This document shows, piece after piece, positions 17,275-26,373 of a DNA stretch of 64,000 bases. Both the position numbers and the translations under genes were made by a program. The notes beneath the pieces are model-generated. The model was given only the letters and a program-made list of their open reading frames with translations. It had not been told where the DNA came from and did no database searches. Within the stretch, counting starts at the first letter, position 1. The number at the start of each line of letters is the position of its first letter. Location: contig JADJAC010000010.1 of NCBI GenBank assembly GCA_016704425.1, positions 489,501 through 553,500 on the forward strand. The letters are read 5' to 3'. The stretch comes from Sphingomonadales bacterium. Lineage in GTDB: Bacteria > Pseudomonadota > Alphaproteobacteria > Sphingomonadales > Sphingomonadaceae.

Positions 17275-19671
17275 TCATCGGCCAAGCTCCTGATCATCGT
17301 CGATGGAAGGGTCCTGACGGCTCTGCCTTTCGTTGCCGATGCCGCGCATGCTCTCTTTGGATAGCTCGCTCTCCTGCGCGTCTGCCCTGCTGTTCTGCGC
17401 TCGCCCCTTTGGCCCTTCGATCTTCGCCTGCGCGCTGCGCTCTTCGCTTTCGCGCATGGCCAGGTTCTGCCGCTCGCGCTGGTCCTTTTTGCCCGGGCGG
17501 TGATAGCCATAGAGCTCCCCTTGCACTGGCCTGCGCTCTAAGCGTTCCCTCTCCTCTTCATCCTCCATCTTGCGCGCCACCTCCTCCTCGGTCAGCTCGC
17601 GCTCAGGGTTCAATGGCCCTTCGATCGCCTCCCTCAGCTGCTGCGCTGCCCGCTCAGCCTCACTCAGCGCTACCTCTTCGCGATCCTTCGGCTCCTTAGG
17701 CGCGATGTCAGGTTGTGCGCCCTCCCTATCCCCACCCCCCAATTCCGCGCCATCCCCGGACGGTGGTGTGTATTCGGCCGCGCGCATGTCGGTGACGCGC
17801 TCAAAGCCCTTTGCGCGGGGTTCGTAATCTTTCCACGTCAGCCTGATCCGGGCAGCGGGGAATCCGTCCGGGAATTTCACGAACCCGTGCATGCTGGGCA
17901 GGTCGCTGATGTCGACCGGCATGACGAGTTCTTCGACGTTGGTACGGGGCGTGATCGTCGAGGCGTCGCGGTTGTCGTTATAGCCGTAGGAATAGGCTTC
18001 ATCCATGATCCGGACCTGGCGGTTACCGATGAACTCGGAGCATCGCCGCGACGTCTCGGGATCGGCCGTCTTGAGAATCAGCTTGGTGCCCGCCAGCGAG
18101 GCCAGATTAGTAGCCCCGTTCTCGCCATAGGTTTCTTCAAGCTTGTCGAAGGAATGCATGCCAAGCACGAAGGCGCCGCCAAACGCGCGCGCGGTCTGAA
18201 GGCCATGGTCGATCGCCGGGAGACGATGCAGCGCATGGACCTCATCGATGAGAAACCAGGTGCGCAGATCGCGGCTCCGTCCCATGTGGAACAGCGCATT
18301 GACGGCGAGATCCATCCAGAGGGTCAAGAGCGGGCGATTGAGGACCAGGTCCGGGTGCGTAGAGGTAATGAAAAGGATCGATCCTTCCTTGACCTCGGTC
18401 GTCATCCAGTTCTTGATCGAGAAGCCGGTTTCACCCGGAGGTGGTTCGGGCAGGAAGCGAAAAACATTCGCATTGGCGATGAAAGTTGTCCGGATCGACT
18501 CTGCCATTTTGGCTGCGGCGGGCGACATCATCGGCCCTGCAATCGTGCCTTCAAGTTGAGCATGGATCGTCTTCAGATCCGACTGCATCAGGAAGTAGGA
18601 AAGCGCGCCATTTGAGCGCACGCCCATCTTGATCATCTTGACGCACATCTCGACGAACAGGGTGCGCGCCGATTTCTGCCAAAAGTCATCCTCCGCGCTG
18701 TAACCGCTCGGAACCAGCGCCGTCGCAGCGCTCATGAATTCGGCGTAGTTGTCGCAGTCGTTGAAGATCGACCATGGCACGCAGCGGCGGTCCATCGGAT
18801 TGAGGATGATGTCCGTTTCGGCATCATAGAAGCTCTCGACGAAGGTGCCGGTCAGATCGAAAATGACGCAGCGATGCCCGCGCTCGCGCGCCTGCGTGAC
18901 GATCTTCTTGAGCTCGGTTGTCTTGCCAGCGCCAGTCGTCCCGATGAACATCGCATGGCTTTGCTCAAGGCGCCAGGGAACCGGCACGCCTGCCAGACGG
19001 TAAGGCGCATGCAGACCCGCCCGGACACGGTCCTTCAATGGCTCTGCCAGGATCTTGTCGGGGTCGACTGCCGGCGTGCGCTTGCGGCACTCGCTGACAT
19101 GCGCTTTCCAGTTATGGCTGGTGATGGCTTGAGCCAGCTCGCTGTGTGTCACAAGCACAGCACCGCGCTCATGGCGCTCGGTCAAAATGTCGGTGCCGCG
19201 CCGTTTCGAAAAGTCGACGAACCAGACGGTCAGAGGCACGCAGATAAAGGCTGCACCGAGACCTGCGGAAATGCTGACCTGCACGGCCTTGGCCCAAGCC
19301 CTTTCCACGGCAGGATGATAGGGCACCATCGACATAGTGCCTTGCACCATTTGACCCGACGGAAGGGTCAGGTTTACAGGCTTGTTCGGATTGAGCTGCA
19401 CCCATCCCCAGGCCTCGGCGTAGAGCTTCATCAACACGAGCTGCACCTCGTGGTTTTTGAAGGTCAGACTGACGAGGATGCACAGCAGTACAACGGCGGT
19501 CCCGACCCAGACGTAGAGGGGCATTCTGATGCCCGCCCAGGTCATCAGGATTTCGTGGTGGAACAGCTGCGACCCGCGCGTGAAATTGCCTGCGTTCCGC
19601 TTCACTTTTCCGCGCGCGGAAGCGTGGGTGAGAGTGGCAGCTTTTTTGCTGAACCGGATGTCTTCAGCCAT
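17275..19671 (-). CDS. traD: Conjugative coupling protein, TraD/TrwB family
   Basis: A 798-residue inner-membrane ATPase that links the relaxosome to the type IV secretion channel. Two N-terminal membrane segments are visible (about 48-70 and 130-155). The nucleotide-binding motifs are GTTGAGKTTELKK (about 240-252) and FLIDEVHAL. The last 170 residues are highly charged (Glu/Arg/Lys) and likely coiled or disordered, as in TraD tails that contact the relaxosome. The start overlaps the RHH gene stop by eight bases, which indicates coupling. F TraD is 717 residues, so the length fits. The partner mating-pair genes are not in this window. Confidence 0.92.
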   Translation of the reverse strand: MAEDIRFSKKAATLTHASARGKVKRNAGNFTRGSQLFHHEILMTWAGIRMPLYVWVGTAVVLLCILVSLTFKNHEVQLVLMKLYAEAWGWVQLNPNKPVNLTLPSGQMVQGTMSMVPYHPAVERAWAKAVQVSISAGLGAAFICVPLTVWFVDFSKRRGTDILTERHERGAVLVTHSELAQAITSHNWKAHVSECRKRTPAVDPDKILAEPLKDRVRAGLHAPYRLAGVPVPWRLEQSHAMFIGTTGAGKTTELKKIVTQARERGHRCVIFDLTGTFVESFYDAETDIILNPMDRRCVPWSIFNDCDNYAEFMSAATALVPSGYSAEDDFWQKSARTLFVEMCVKMIKMGVRSNGALSYFLMQSDLKTIHAQLEGTIAGPMMSPAAAKMAESIRTTFIANANVFRFLPEPPPGETGFSIKNWMTTEVKEGSILFITSTHPDLVLNRPLLTLWMDLAVNALFHMGRSRDLRTWFLIDEVHALHRLPAIDHGLQTARAFGGAFVLGMHSFDKLEETYGENGATNLASLAGTKLILKTADPETSRRCSEFIGNRQVRIMDEAYSYGYNDNRDASTITPRTNVEELVMPVDISDLPSMHGFVKFPDGFPAARIRLTWKDYEPRAKGFERVTDMRAAEYTPPSGDGAELGGGDREGAQPDIAPKEPKDREEVALSEAERAAQQLREAIEGPLNPERELTEEEVARKMEDEEERERLERRPVQGELYGYHRPGKKDQRERQNLAMRESEERSAQAKIEGPKGRAQNSRADAQESELSKESMRGIGNERQSRQDPSIDDDQELGR

Positions 19672-19963
19672 GATGCTCTCGCACGTTGGAGAGCGCCTGA
19701 GCGATCAGGTGTTCGGCATCAGCCGGATATTGCTCCTGAACGATGAGCGAGAGCGCAAGCTGGGTATGCTCGAGGATCGTGACAGCCCGCTCGGCGTTGA
19801 GCGACAGTCCCGCCTTCAGGAGAGGAATGCCCACTTCAAGGGCAATTCTGATGGCTTCAGACCGCGATACACCGCGGCTTGCCGCAAGTTGATCGACGAC
19901 GTCGATCATCCTTGGGCTGAGCGTTACACCGACGCTCTGGAACTGTTTCTTTTCCACTACCAC
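19664..19963 (-). CDS. Ribbon-helix-helix protein, probable relaxosome accessory factor
   Basis: A 99-residue protein with a CopG/MetJ-type ribbon-helix-helix at its N-terminus (VGVTLSPRMIDVVDQLAASR, then GVSRSEAIRIALEVG) and a helical C-terminal half. The start is GTG 19963 or GTG 19957. It heads the traD-traA operon and directly borders a region with inverted repeats (19996-20069), so it most likely binds there as a TraY/TrwA-like factor that aids nicking and represses its own operon. The fold call is strong; the role is inferred from context. Confidence 0.82.
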   Translation of the reverse strand: MVVEKKQFQSVGVTLSPRMIDVVDQLAASRGVSRSEAIRIALEVGIPLLKAGLSLNAERAVTILEHTQLALSLIVQEQYPADAEHLIAQALSNVREHHG

Positions 19964-19975
19964 ACCTTTTCAGGC

Positions 19976-20069
19976 GTGGTTCGTCTATCGCAGGTACCAG
20001 TATATAGCGCTGCATCGCACTTGCCAAGAGCGTCGGCGATGCAGCCCGGTGCAGCGCTATGGTATTGGT
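19976..20069. other. oriT: Candidate origin of transfer with inverted repeats
   Basis: Between the RHH gene and the next genes, an imperfect inverted repeat pairs 19996-20016 (ACCAGTATATAGCGCTGC...) with 20047-20069 (...GCAGCGCTATGGTATTGGT). The core ATAGCGCTGCATCG is matched with one mismatch. Just outside, 19981-19990 reads TCGTCTATCG, which resembles the TGTCT/ATAGC nick region I recall for R388-type MobF plasmids. The location next to RHH, traD and traA fits an oriT. The nick site itself is a guess. Confidence 0.45.
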
Positions 20070-20510
20070 TTTTAGATGCTTTATTGAAGCCTTGAACATC
20101 CTGCAGCCGACTGCACCGCCCGAATTGTGAGCAAGACTCCAGCTAACCAATTGTGAAGTATGAAGAATATTGCTGCATCAGCCTACCGCGCAGCGGTGTA
20201 CGGTGTGCGCAAAAAATCAGGAACTTGTGCCCTGTGCCAGGTCCATTGTCGTAGGGGGATCACTCGCGCAGGTGGTTCTCCAGCGGGATTGCGCGAGCGA
20301 GCCTGACTCGCGAACTCAGCGCAGGCGTTATGTCCGCCTACAGCGGGCGCTGTGGGACGACAATGGCTCTGGGTTTGGCCATGGCGATGGCTCAACCAGG
20401 CCATCTTCCGCGACGAAGTGGCGCGAGAGCAGCAAGCAAAAAAATGCCTCGAACAGACCCTGCGATTGGTGCATCTTCGCATGGTCTTTCAAGGCTTGGA
20501 GGAATGCGCA
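20070..20510. other. Gene-free stretch beside the candidate oriT
   Basis: No convincing gene. Several short frames exist on both strands but have no ribosome site and cysteine- or arginine-rich, family-less translations. The first 60 bases are A+T-rich (TGGTTTTTAGATGCTTTATT), as expected beside an origin of transfer or a promoter for the divergent genes. A frame open from 20352 runs into the coiled-coil gene, but the ribosome site favours its later start. Confidence 0.45.
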
Positions 20511-20735
20511 ATGGTGTCGAAACTTGAACGCGAACGGTCCGCGCTTGCAGCAGCAGAAAAGGAGCTGGAAGAGCGCAGGCAGAAGCTTGCAGAGCTTGAG
20601 CGCGAGGAAGCAGAACGAGAGCTAAATCGGCTGATCAAGAAGGTGGGTCAGGATACGGCGATTGCCCTTCTGGAGCTGGCCGTCAAGGTGAAGCCAAAGG
20701 TGGCGATTTCTGCCCTCGAGAAGCTTGGCAGGTGA
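20511..20735 (+). CDS. Small coiled-coil protein, TraC-like
   Basis: A 74-residue protein whose first half is an Ala/Glu/Lys/Arg coiled coil (ERSALAAAEKELEERRQKLA) and whose second half is helical with a Lys/Ala-rich end. ATG 20511 has GGAGG eight bases upstream. It is transcribed away from the traD operon, across the candidate oriT. Size, composition and place recall the small TraC/TraD accessory proteins beside the relaxase genes of rhizobial plasmids, but similarity is only general. A DNA-processing accessory role is an inference. Confidence 0.6.
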   Translation: MVSKLERERSALAAAEKELEERRQKLAELEREEAERELNRLIKKVGQDTAIALLELAVKVKPKVAISALEKLGR

Positions 20736-20782
20736 GGTCTTTTTTCGTCGAGTTGGGCGGCGATGACCACCGCCCTGTCTCG

Positions 20783-21034
20783 TCAGAATTCATCGGCCAT
20801 CTTGCCGGTGGCGGTGTAGACGATCTGGTCGATCAGATGCATCGGCAGCTCGCCATAGTCTCCCTCCTCGATGAGGATGTACCCGTCCGGGGTCTCAACG
20901 ACGTGGACGTCGAAGAATGTGTGGTAGGAGCGCCGCTCAGCTTCCAGCGTTCTTTCATCAAGGGCGATGATGTTGGGGTTGATCTGACGAAGCACCGAAA
21001 CGTCGTCTTCGTAGCTTTCCGTTGTGTAGCACAT
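20783..21034 (-). CDS. Small acidic protein of unknown function
   Basis: An 83-residue acidic protein (MCYTTESYEDDVSVLRQ at the start, ATGKMADEF at the end) with no signal peptide or membrane segment. ATG 21034 is preceded by AGGAGG at seven bases; the longer frame upstream has no such site. It converges on the coiled-coil gene. It may be an antirestriction-type DNA mimic given its acidity, but nothing in the sequence proves that. No family recognised. Confidence 0.55.
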   Translation of the reverse strand: MCYTTESYEDDVSVLRQINPNIIALDERTLEAERRSYHTFFDVHVVETPDGYILIEEGDYGELPMHLIDQIVYTATGKMADEF

Positions 21035-21328
21035 GACCTTGCCTCCTGGCGCTTGGCGGCTCGTCCGCCATGCCATGAAACAGCGCCCCGTCAGTGTGCT
21101 GGTCACCGGAGCGAAGCGGAGGCTTGACCGCTAATTTTTCGATGGTGCGGAAGCCGGCGCAGCACGGCTTCTCGGTCGGGAAATTAGTGGTTGACCAGTA
21201 TGCTGGCGGGGTGCTCATGGCGATGGTGGTGGACGTGCCTGCGGCAGGAGGCATGCGTTCCCAGCGACTTCGCGAAAGCTATGTCCTGGCTCGTGGCTGT
21301 TCGGCATTGGCGTAACCCCAGCGGTACG

Positions 21329-21366
21329 AAAAAAGGGCGCCGCGGCAACGTGCCGGGCACCCTTTT
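21329..21366 (-). terminator. Rho-independent terminator
   Basis: On the minus strand an 11-13 bp GC stem (GGGTGCCCGGC pairing with GCCGCGGCGCCC, imperfect, loop about 5) is followed by six T residues (21334-21329). It lies about 100 bases downstream of the 21465-22031 gene and would end that transcript. Confidence 0.7.
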
Positions 21367-21464
21367 CCACCTCGATCCTGCAGGAGGCTGGTTGCAGATC
21401 GAGCGTTAAACATGGCGTCGAGTTGAGCCGATTCCCGGCTGCTCGTGAACTGGTGGCTGGTTCG

Positions 21465-22031
21465 TCATTGGCTCCATTCGAGCAGCGGGTGTTGCTCTCC
21501 ACAATCGGTGGCGGCGATGAACGCGAGGCTTTCGAAGAGCGGAGTGATTCCTGCCTTGACGAAAGCCGCGTAAGTCCGGTGATCTTCGAGCGCTGTCGCG
21601 AGCTTCTGCAGGGACAATTGGCCAGATTCATTTGCATGGCGGCCGAGAGAGGTGAGTACCTTAGACGCAAGGTCGCTGCTCATTGTGATGTCACCTACCA
21701 GAGCGATGTGTTCGCTCACCCGCATCGTGATCGGCGCATCGCATTGCTGGTGCTCGATCCGTAGCATTCGTCCAAGAAACTGCGCTTCCTCGACGATCGC
21801 GATCATCTCCGCACGATGGTCGAAGCATGATGCGAACGCGGCGATGGCAAGCGCGTTGGCATTGATCTCGAAGTTCAGGGGCGCGGCCAGGAATTCGCCT
21901 GGATCTGCATCGATTGTACTGTTGGCGGTGTGCAGTCTGCGCATCAGCGCGGCGAGCTCTTGCGGGCGTATCTGAGCCGGTACCGAATGGAGCCTTGTCT
22001 CGATATCCTTGACGCGGAATGTGACGAGCAT
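21465..22031 (-). CDS. Helical protein of unknown function
   Basis: A 188-residue protein, mostly helical, beginning MLVTFRVKDIETRLHSVP and lacking signal peptide, membrane segment or metal motif. ATG 22031 has CAGGAGG just upstream, and a C/T-rich tract (22056-22078) lies 25-47 bases upstream, as for several other minus-strand genes here. A terminator follows at 21329. It is one of a run of plasmid accessory genes. No family recognised. Confidence 0.6.
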   Translation of the reverse strand: MLVTFRVKDIETRLHSVPAQIRPQELAALMRRLHTANSTIDADPGEFLAAPLNFEINANALAIAAFASCFDHRAEMIAIVEEAQFLGRMLRIEHQQCDAPITMRVSEHIALVGDITMSSDLASKVLTSLGRHANESGQLSLQKLATALEDHRTYAAFVKAGITPLFESLAFIAATDCGEQHPLLEWSQ

Positions 22032-22315
22032 CTTTGCCTCCTGTCGCTGCTCGTCTCCTCCATCCCCCTCTCCTTTCTCACTTCCTGAGCTTGTGGCTGA
22101 ATGCCCACAAGGGGTCTCGTCCAGCCTGAGGATTTCCGGTCGGCCCATTGTCCGGATACAGCCGCTGGCGCGGCAGCGATGCCCGCAAGATGCGAAGCAT
22201 CGAGCACGGGCAATGCGCGCCGGGCCAAGGTAAAAGTGCGGCTGATACATTCAGGGATCGCGATGCTCGCGGCAGCGGGCGAAGGGGGTTCGATGCCCCC
22301 AGAGCCCGCCCCTTG

Positions 22316-22357
22316 CGCAAAAGAAGAACGGAAGGCCCCGGCATAAGCCGGAGCCTT
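22316..22357 (-). terminator. Rho-independent terminator after the DUF2493 gene
   Basis: On the minus strand AAGGCTCCGGC pairs with GCCGGGGCCTT around a 4-base loop (22332-22357), followed by the T-rich CCGTTCTTCTTTTG. It starts about 12 bases after the DUF2493 gene stop. Confidence 0.75.
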
Positions 22358-22368
22358 CCGAAGAGCGC

Positions 22369-23361
22369 TCAGCCGAAGGTGCGCGAGCGCGTTTGCCCCT
22401 GATCGCTGATGCGGCGAATGTGCAGCGGCACGCCAGCCTGACGGAGGCGCTGTGCAAGGTTCGACTGGATGCCGGATCCTTCTCCGATGATCGCTTCAAC
22501 CGGGTTCAGTTTGACGATGCTCTCGTTGCGCAGGAACGGAGCGCGGTTGCCGTGGCGCTGGTCGGGAACGAACAGGATCGTGTTGACCCCGTTCTGCTGC
22601 GCCCATGCACCCGCCATGGCGTCGACGCCCTTGCGCATGCCGGTCGTGCCCAGGACCATGTTCGGGATCCGGGACTTGATGTCGTCGAGGATTGCCCAGA
22701 TCATCGCGAAATCGTGCCAATCCTTTTGGCCACCTGACACGATCACCAGCGGGCCATCGGGCTGGAATTGCGCCCTGCGATCCTTGGCGCGTGCTGCGAG
22801 GAAATCGCGCGCCTGCACCTGGCTGGCGGTAACCCCGTTCTTGCTGACTTGCGATCCCCGTGCGGCCGTGAAGGGGCGACCGGTTTCGACCCGGTAAACG
22901 TCCGCTGCATGATCGCGCATCGCCTCGAGCGCTTCGCGGCACCCTTGCAGTGTCTGGCAGAGCTGCTGTGTTTCCTCGAGCTCGACAGCGTAGATTTCCG
23001 AAGGATCGAAGTGGCGTGCCATTTCGCCCAGCTTCTTTGCAGCATCGTCCTCGCGTCCTTCAGCCAGGCGTGCGGTCATGTGGAACGAGTTGACCATGCC
23101 CCAGGCGAGTTGCTGCGCAAATTCTTCCATGCGCGTGTCCTTGAGGACATCGAAGATCGTTCCGATTGCCATCTCCACGGCGCGACGCGCCATGTCAGGG
23201 TCCGGCATCTCTGCAGCGATTGGAGCCTCGATGATGTTGAGCTTGGCCAGATCGCTATGTTCAAGAAACGCCCCGTCGTAGGATTCTGTGATCCCTTCAC
23301 GTGCATCGGCCAGATTGATCCGTGCCTGAGCCAGATCTGCGAACGAATTGAAAACAGTCAT
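22369..23361 (-). CDS. DUF2493 (SLOG-fold) domain protein
   Basis: A 330-residue protein. The first 200 residues are helical and unassigned. The C-terminal 120 residues fit the DUF2493/YspA-type SLOG fold, a Rossmann-like nucleotide-binding domain: PLVIVSGGQKDWHDFAMIWA, then TTGMRKGVDAMAGAWAQQNG, then a late loop with GEGSGIQSNLAQ. SLOG proteins are proposed to bind NAD- or ADP-ribose-type nucleotides and are common on plasmids and in defence islands. ATG 23361 has GGAGGC upstream. A terminator follows immediately. The exact ligand cannot be read from the sequence. Confidence 0.8.
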   Translation of the reverse strand: MTVFNSFADLAQARINLADAREGITESYDGAFLEHSDLAKLNIIEAPIAAEMPDPDMARRAVEMAIGTIFDVLKDTRMEEFAQQLAWGMVNSFHMTARLAEGREDDAAKKLGEMARHFDPSEIYAVELEETQQLCQTLQGCREALEAMRDHAADVYRVETGRPFTAARGSQVSKNGVTASQVQARDFLAARAKDRRAQFQPDGPLVIVSGGQKDWHDFAMIWAILDDIKSRIPNMVLGTTGMRKGVDAMAGAWAQQNGVNTILFVPDQRHGNRAPFLRNESIVKLNPVEAIIGEGSGIQSNLAQRLRQAGVPLHIRRISDQGQTRSRTFG

Positions 23362-24069
23362 AAAAGCCTCCGATTTTTGAAATCGTCCCCACATTGGGAA
23401 CAGCCAAAAACCCATCGGGCCGGACGAACCGTGTCAGGGACGGCGAGCTCGTCTCGCCGCCGCCATGGCGGGCGTGGGGGAACCGATTTTCTGCGTGGTG
23501 GCTGGCGCGCAGCGATACAGCCTCCCCGCTGAAAATTGGGGGGACCGCGATCCTTGACTAAGGGTCGGCCGCCGATAGGTTTCGGCAGGTGTTCCTGTGT
23601 GTGTGGAAGAGACGTTCCCGCCCTCGAGCAGGGAAGACGAAGGCAGGTCCGGTCAGGCGCTTCAGCGCCCCACCGGGCCGCCCCTTCGGCCCTGCGAAGG
23701 GGTTACAGCGGGAACACCACCAATCTTGAAAGGCCGTTTGGCGGGGCTGCTCGGACGACGACGGACTGTCAGGGACGATGCCGCGAAGCCGGCATCGCCG
23801 CCTCGCGGGCGGTGAAGGCAAGCGCAGCGACAGCCTGAGCCGATCCTTGACCGGACGGAGGATGCCGAATGATCCCCCTGCGTGCCACGGCGCGCGTTAC
23901 GGTCGGAAAGCTCCGACCGCGAACGCCTTCCTGGCAAGGAAAAGCGCGTTCGCGGGTAAGTGGCGCTGCCCTGCCCGGACGGGCGGCAGCGCCGGGTTCC
24001 GGTAGAGCAGGTTCCGCGTTCAGCGAATGAGCCCATTGTCGGACCCCGCATTGGCGCTATGTTCGAGTG
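23362..24069. other. Gene-free region with clustered hairpins
   Basis: About 700 bases without a convincing gene. The right part holds three strong hairpins in a row: 23901-23918 (GGTCGGA/TCCGACC), 23918-23954 (CGCGAACGC/GCGTTCGCG with a second inner stem) and 23962-23993 (GGCGCTGCC/GGCAGCGCC with inner GCCCG/CGGGC). No T tract follows, so they are not ordinary terminators. The region could be a structured RNA, a replication or priming site, or a protein-binding region. Confidence 0.5.
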
Positions 24070-24555
24070 ATGGCCGTCTGGCAGTTCGTCATCAACCTGA
24101 TCCCTGCCTCTGCGGCGCGTATCGCAGGGGTCGACGCTGCACGGATGAGCCGCACGCAGCTCGACGAGATTGTTCTGGCGCTGCCAATCGCAGAGGCGAA
24201 TGCGCTATTCGCGAAGCTCGACATGTTGCTGCCCGAGAAACCGCGATCCTACACCGGTCTCCGGGTGTGGGGTGACGAACCTGCTGACGACATCCAGGTG
24301 AGCTTCGATGAGCAATTCATCGAAGAGATCCAGGTCCGCTTCGATGTGGCAGATATCTCTCTGCCATTCATCGGCGGGGTCTGCGACCTCGCGCGGCATT
24401 TCGACTGCGTCTTTGCAACGCCGGAGGGTGCGATCATTCAGCCAAGCAGGGAAGCTGTCATCAGGACGGTTCTGCAATCAGAGGCAGCGCAGTTCGTGCA
24501 AGATCCTCCGGGCTTTATCGAAAAGGCGGTCCGTCTGGATCGGGAGGACCGATAA
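24070..24555 (+). CDS. Hypothetical protein
   Basis: A 161-residue acidic protein starting MAVWQFVINLIPASAARIAG; GTG 24067 is an alternative start. It has no signal peptide cleavage motif or membrane helix. The pattern of aromatic, acidic and short repeated segments (DEPADDIQVSFDEQFIEEIQ) is reminiscent of small cytosolic immunity-type proteins, but I recognise no family. It follows the hairpin region and is transcribed alone, with the monooxygenase starting 250 bases later. No function is assigned. Confidence 0.55.
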   Translation: MAVWQFVINLIPASAARIAGVDAARMSRTQLDEIVLALPIAEANALFAKLDMLLPEKPRSYTGLRVWGDEPADDIQVSFDEQFIEEIQVRFDVADISLPFIGGVCDLARHFDCVFATPEGAIIQPSREAVIRTVLQSEAAQFVQDPPGFIEKAVRLDREDR

Positions 24556-24807
24556 GGCCCGCACCCCGTGAGGCGCAGTATCGATACTTGAAGCGGACAG
24601 GCAGCTTCGCTTACTTTGCCGCCGAAAGCCGACGTTCGCAAATCGACCCCAAAGCGGCAATAACATCCGCTTCTGATTTGCCCACCTAGAGAGGAGGATA
24701 GCTCGCAATCCGATAGAATGCCCAAAGGCGACAGTCTTGCCTGCTAGCTCGGTCTAGCACGCCGCCAGGCCGGGGACCGGCCGCGCCCCAAAGGAGTGGA
24801 GAGGCAG

Positions 24808-26373
24808 ATGGTGTCGGATCGGCAGAATATCGCAGCAGGCACGCAGCAACCCGAAAAGTTCGATGTGATCATCGTCGGCGCGGGCATTTCCGGGATCGGC
24901 AGTGCCACCCTGCTGCGCAAGCATTGCCCGGATCTAAGCTTTGCCATTCTCGAAGCACTTGAGGGCCATGGCGGCACCTGGCTGATCCACAAATATCCCG
25001 GCACCCGGTCAGATAGCGACCTGTTCACCTTCGGCTACGGCTTCAAGCCGTGGACCGGGCAGCCGATCGCCTCGCGCGACCAGATCCTCGACTATCTGGG
25101 TGATGCGATCGCCGATGCGGGCCTTGGTCCCTCTATCCGATATGGCCACAGCGTAACTTCTGCCGACTGGTCCAGCGAAACGGCCAGCTGGCGGCTCACG
25201 GTTGAACGCAAGGACGCCGACGATGTGGTGGAGATGGAGGCGAGCTTCCTGTGGATGTGCCAGGGCTATTACCGCCATGCGCAGGGCTACACGCCCCAAT
25301 GGCCGGGCATGGACAGGTTCAAGGGTCAGGTAATCCACCCCCAGCACTGGCCAGAGGATGTAGATCTGGCGGGCAAGAACGTGACCGTGATCGGTTCGGG
25401 CGCCACCGCCGCAACCCTGATCCCGGCGCTCGCCGACCAGTGTGCTCACGTGACCATGCTGCAACGCACGCCCACCTATTTTGCCGCCGGTCGCAATGCT
25501 GACGCGCTGGCCGAGGAATTGCGCAGGCTGGATGTGGACCCTGCGTGGGTTCACGAGATCATGCGGCGCAAGGTGGTGCGCGACCGGGCCGATCTGCTCG
25601 ACCGCGCGCAATCATCGCCTGACAAGCTGAAGGCGATGCTGATCGGCGGCGTTCAGGCGCTGCTCCCGGAAGGGTTCGATGTCGAACGGCATTTCACGCC
25701 GCCCTATCGGCCGATGCAGCAGCGCGTGGCGTTTGTGCCGGACGGCGATCTGTTCAAGGCCATCGCGGCGGGCAAGGCTTCAGTCGCAACAGATACGATC
25801 AGCACCTTCGACGAGACAGGGATTGTGCTCTCGTCGGGCGAACGCATTGATGCCGATGTGGTAATCACCGCAACCGGCTTCGAGATGGCAGTGATGGGCG
25901 AAATCCCGTTCAGCATCGATGGTGCGCCGGTCAACTTCGCGCAGACCGTCACCTATCGCGGGATCATGTTCACCGGCATTCCCAACATGGCCTGGGTCTA
26001 TGGCTATGGCCATTACAGCTGGACCTTGCGCGCCGATCTGGTCGCCGGCTTCGTGTGCCGCCTGCTCGATCACATGCACAAGGCCGGTGCAAGCAGCGTG
26101 ATGCCGATGCTCAGGCCCGAGGATCAGGGCATGGAACTGAAGCCGTGGGTCGATACCGATTACCTCAACCCCGGCTATCTGCTGCGGAGCCTCGACCGGC
26201 TGCCCCGGCGCGGCGACACGCCTGAATGGCAGCACAGCCAGGACTATTTCTACGAGAGCGAGGCGATACCCGCGATCGATCTGACCGATCCGGTGTTCGC
26301 CTACAACTATCGGCCGATGCAGCGCGAAGCTGCCGGCATGGGACACCATGAAACGATGAGGAAGGCAGGATGA
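24808..26373 (+). CDS. Flavin monooxygenase, Baeyer-Villiger type
   Basis: A 521-residue FAD/NADPH monooxygenase. The FAD site is VIIVGAGISGIGS (about 21-33), the Baeyer-Villiger fingerprint is FKGQVIHPQHWPE (about 170-182), and the NADPH site VIGSGATAATL comes just after. Such enzymes insert oxygen into ketones to give esters or lactones; the substrate is not readable here. ATG 24808 follows AGGAG; GTG 24796 is an alternative. The stop overlaps the start of the SDR gene (ATGA), so the two form an operon. An alcohol-to-ketone-to-ester route with the SDR is plausible. The call to the flavin monooxygenase class is firm. Confidence 0.88.
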   Translation: MVSDRQNIAAGTQQPEKFDVIIVGAGISGIGSATLLRKHCPDLSFAILEALEGHGGTWLIHKYPGTRSDSDLFTFGYGFKPWTGQPIASRDQILDYLGDAIADAGLGPSIRYGHSVTSADWSSETASWRLTVERKDADDVVEMEASFLWMCQGYYRHAQGYTPQWPGMDRFKGQVIHPQHWPEDVDLAGKNVTVIGSGATAATLIPALADQCAHVTMLQRTPTYFAAGRNADALAEELRRLDVDPAWVHEIMRRKVVRDRADLLDRAQSSPDKLKAMLIGGVQALLPEGFDVERHFTPPYRPMQQRVAFVPDGDLFKAIAAGKASVATDTISTFDETGIVLSSGERIDADVVITATGFEMAVMGEIPFSIDGAPVNFAQTVTYRGIMFTGIPNMAWVYGYGHYSWTLRADLVAGFVCRLLDHMHKAGASSVMPMLRPEDQGMELKPWVDTDYLNPGYLLRSLDRLPRRGDTPEWQHSQDYFYESEAIPAIDLTDPVFAYNYRPMQREAAGMGHHETMRKAG

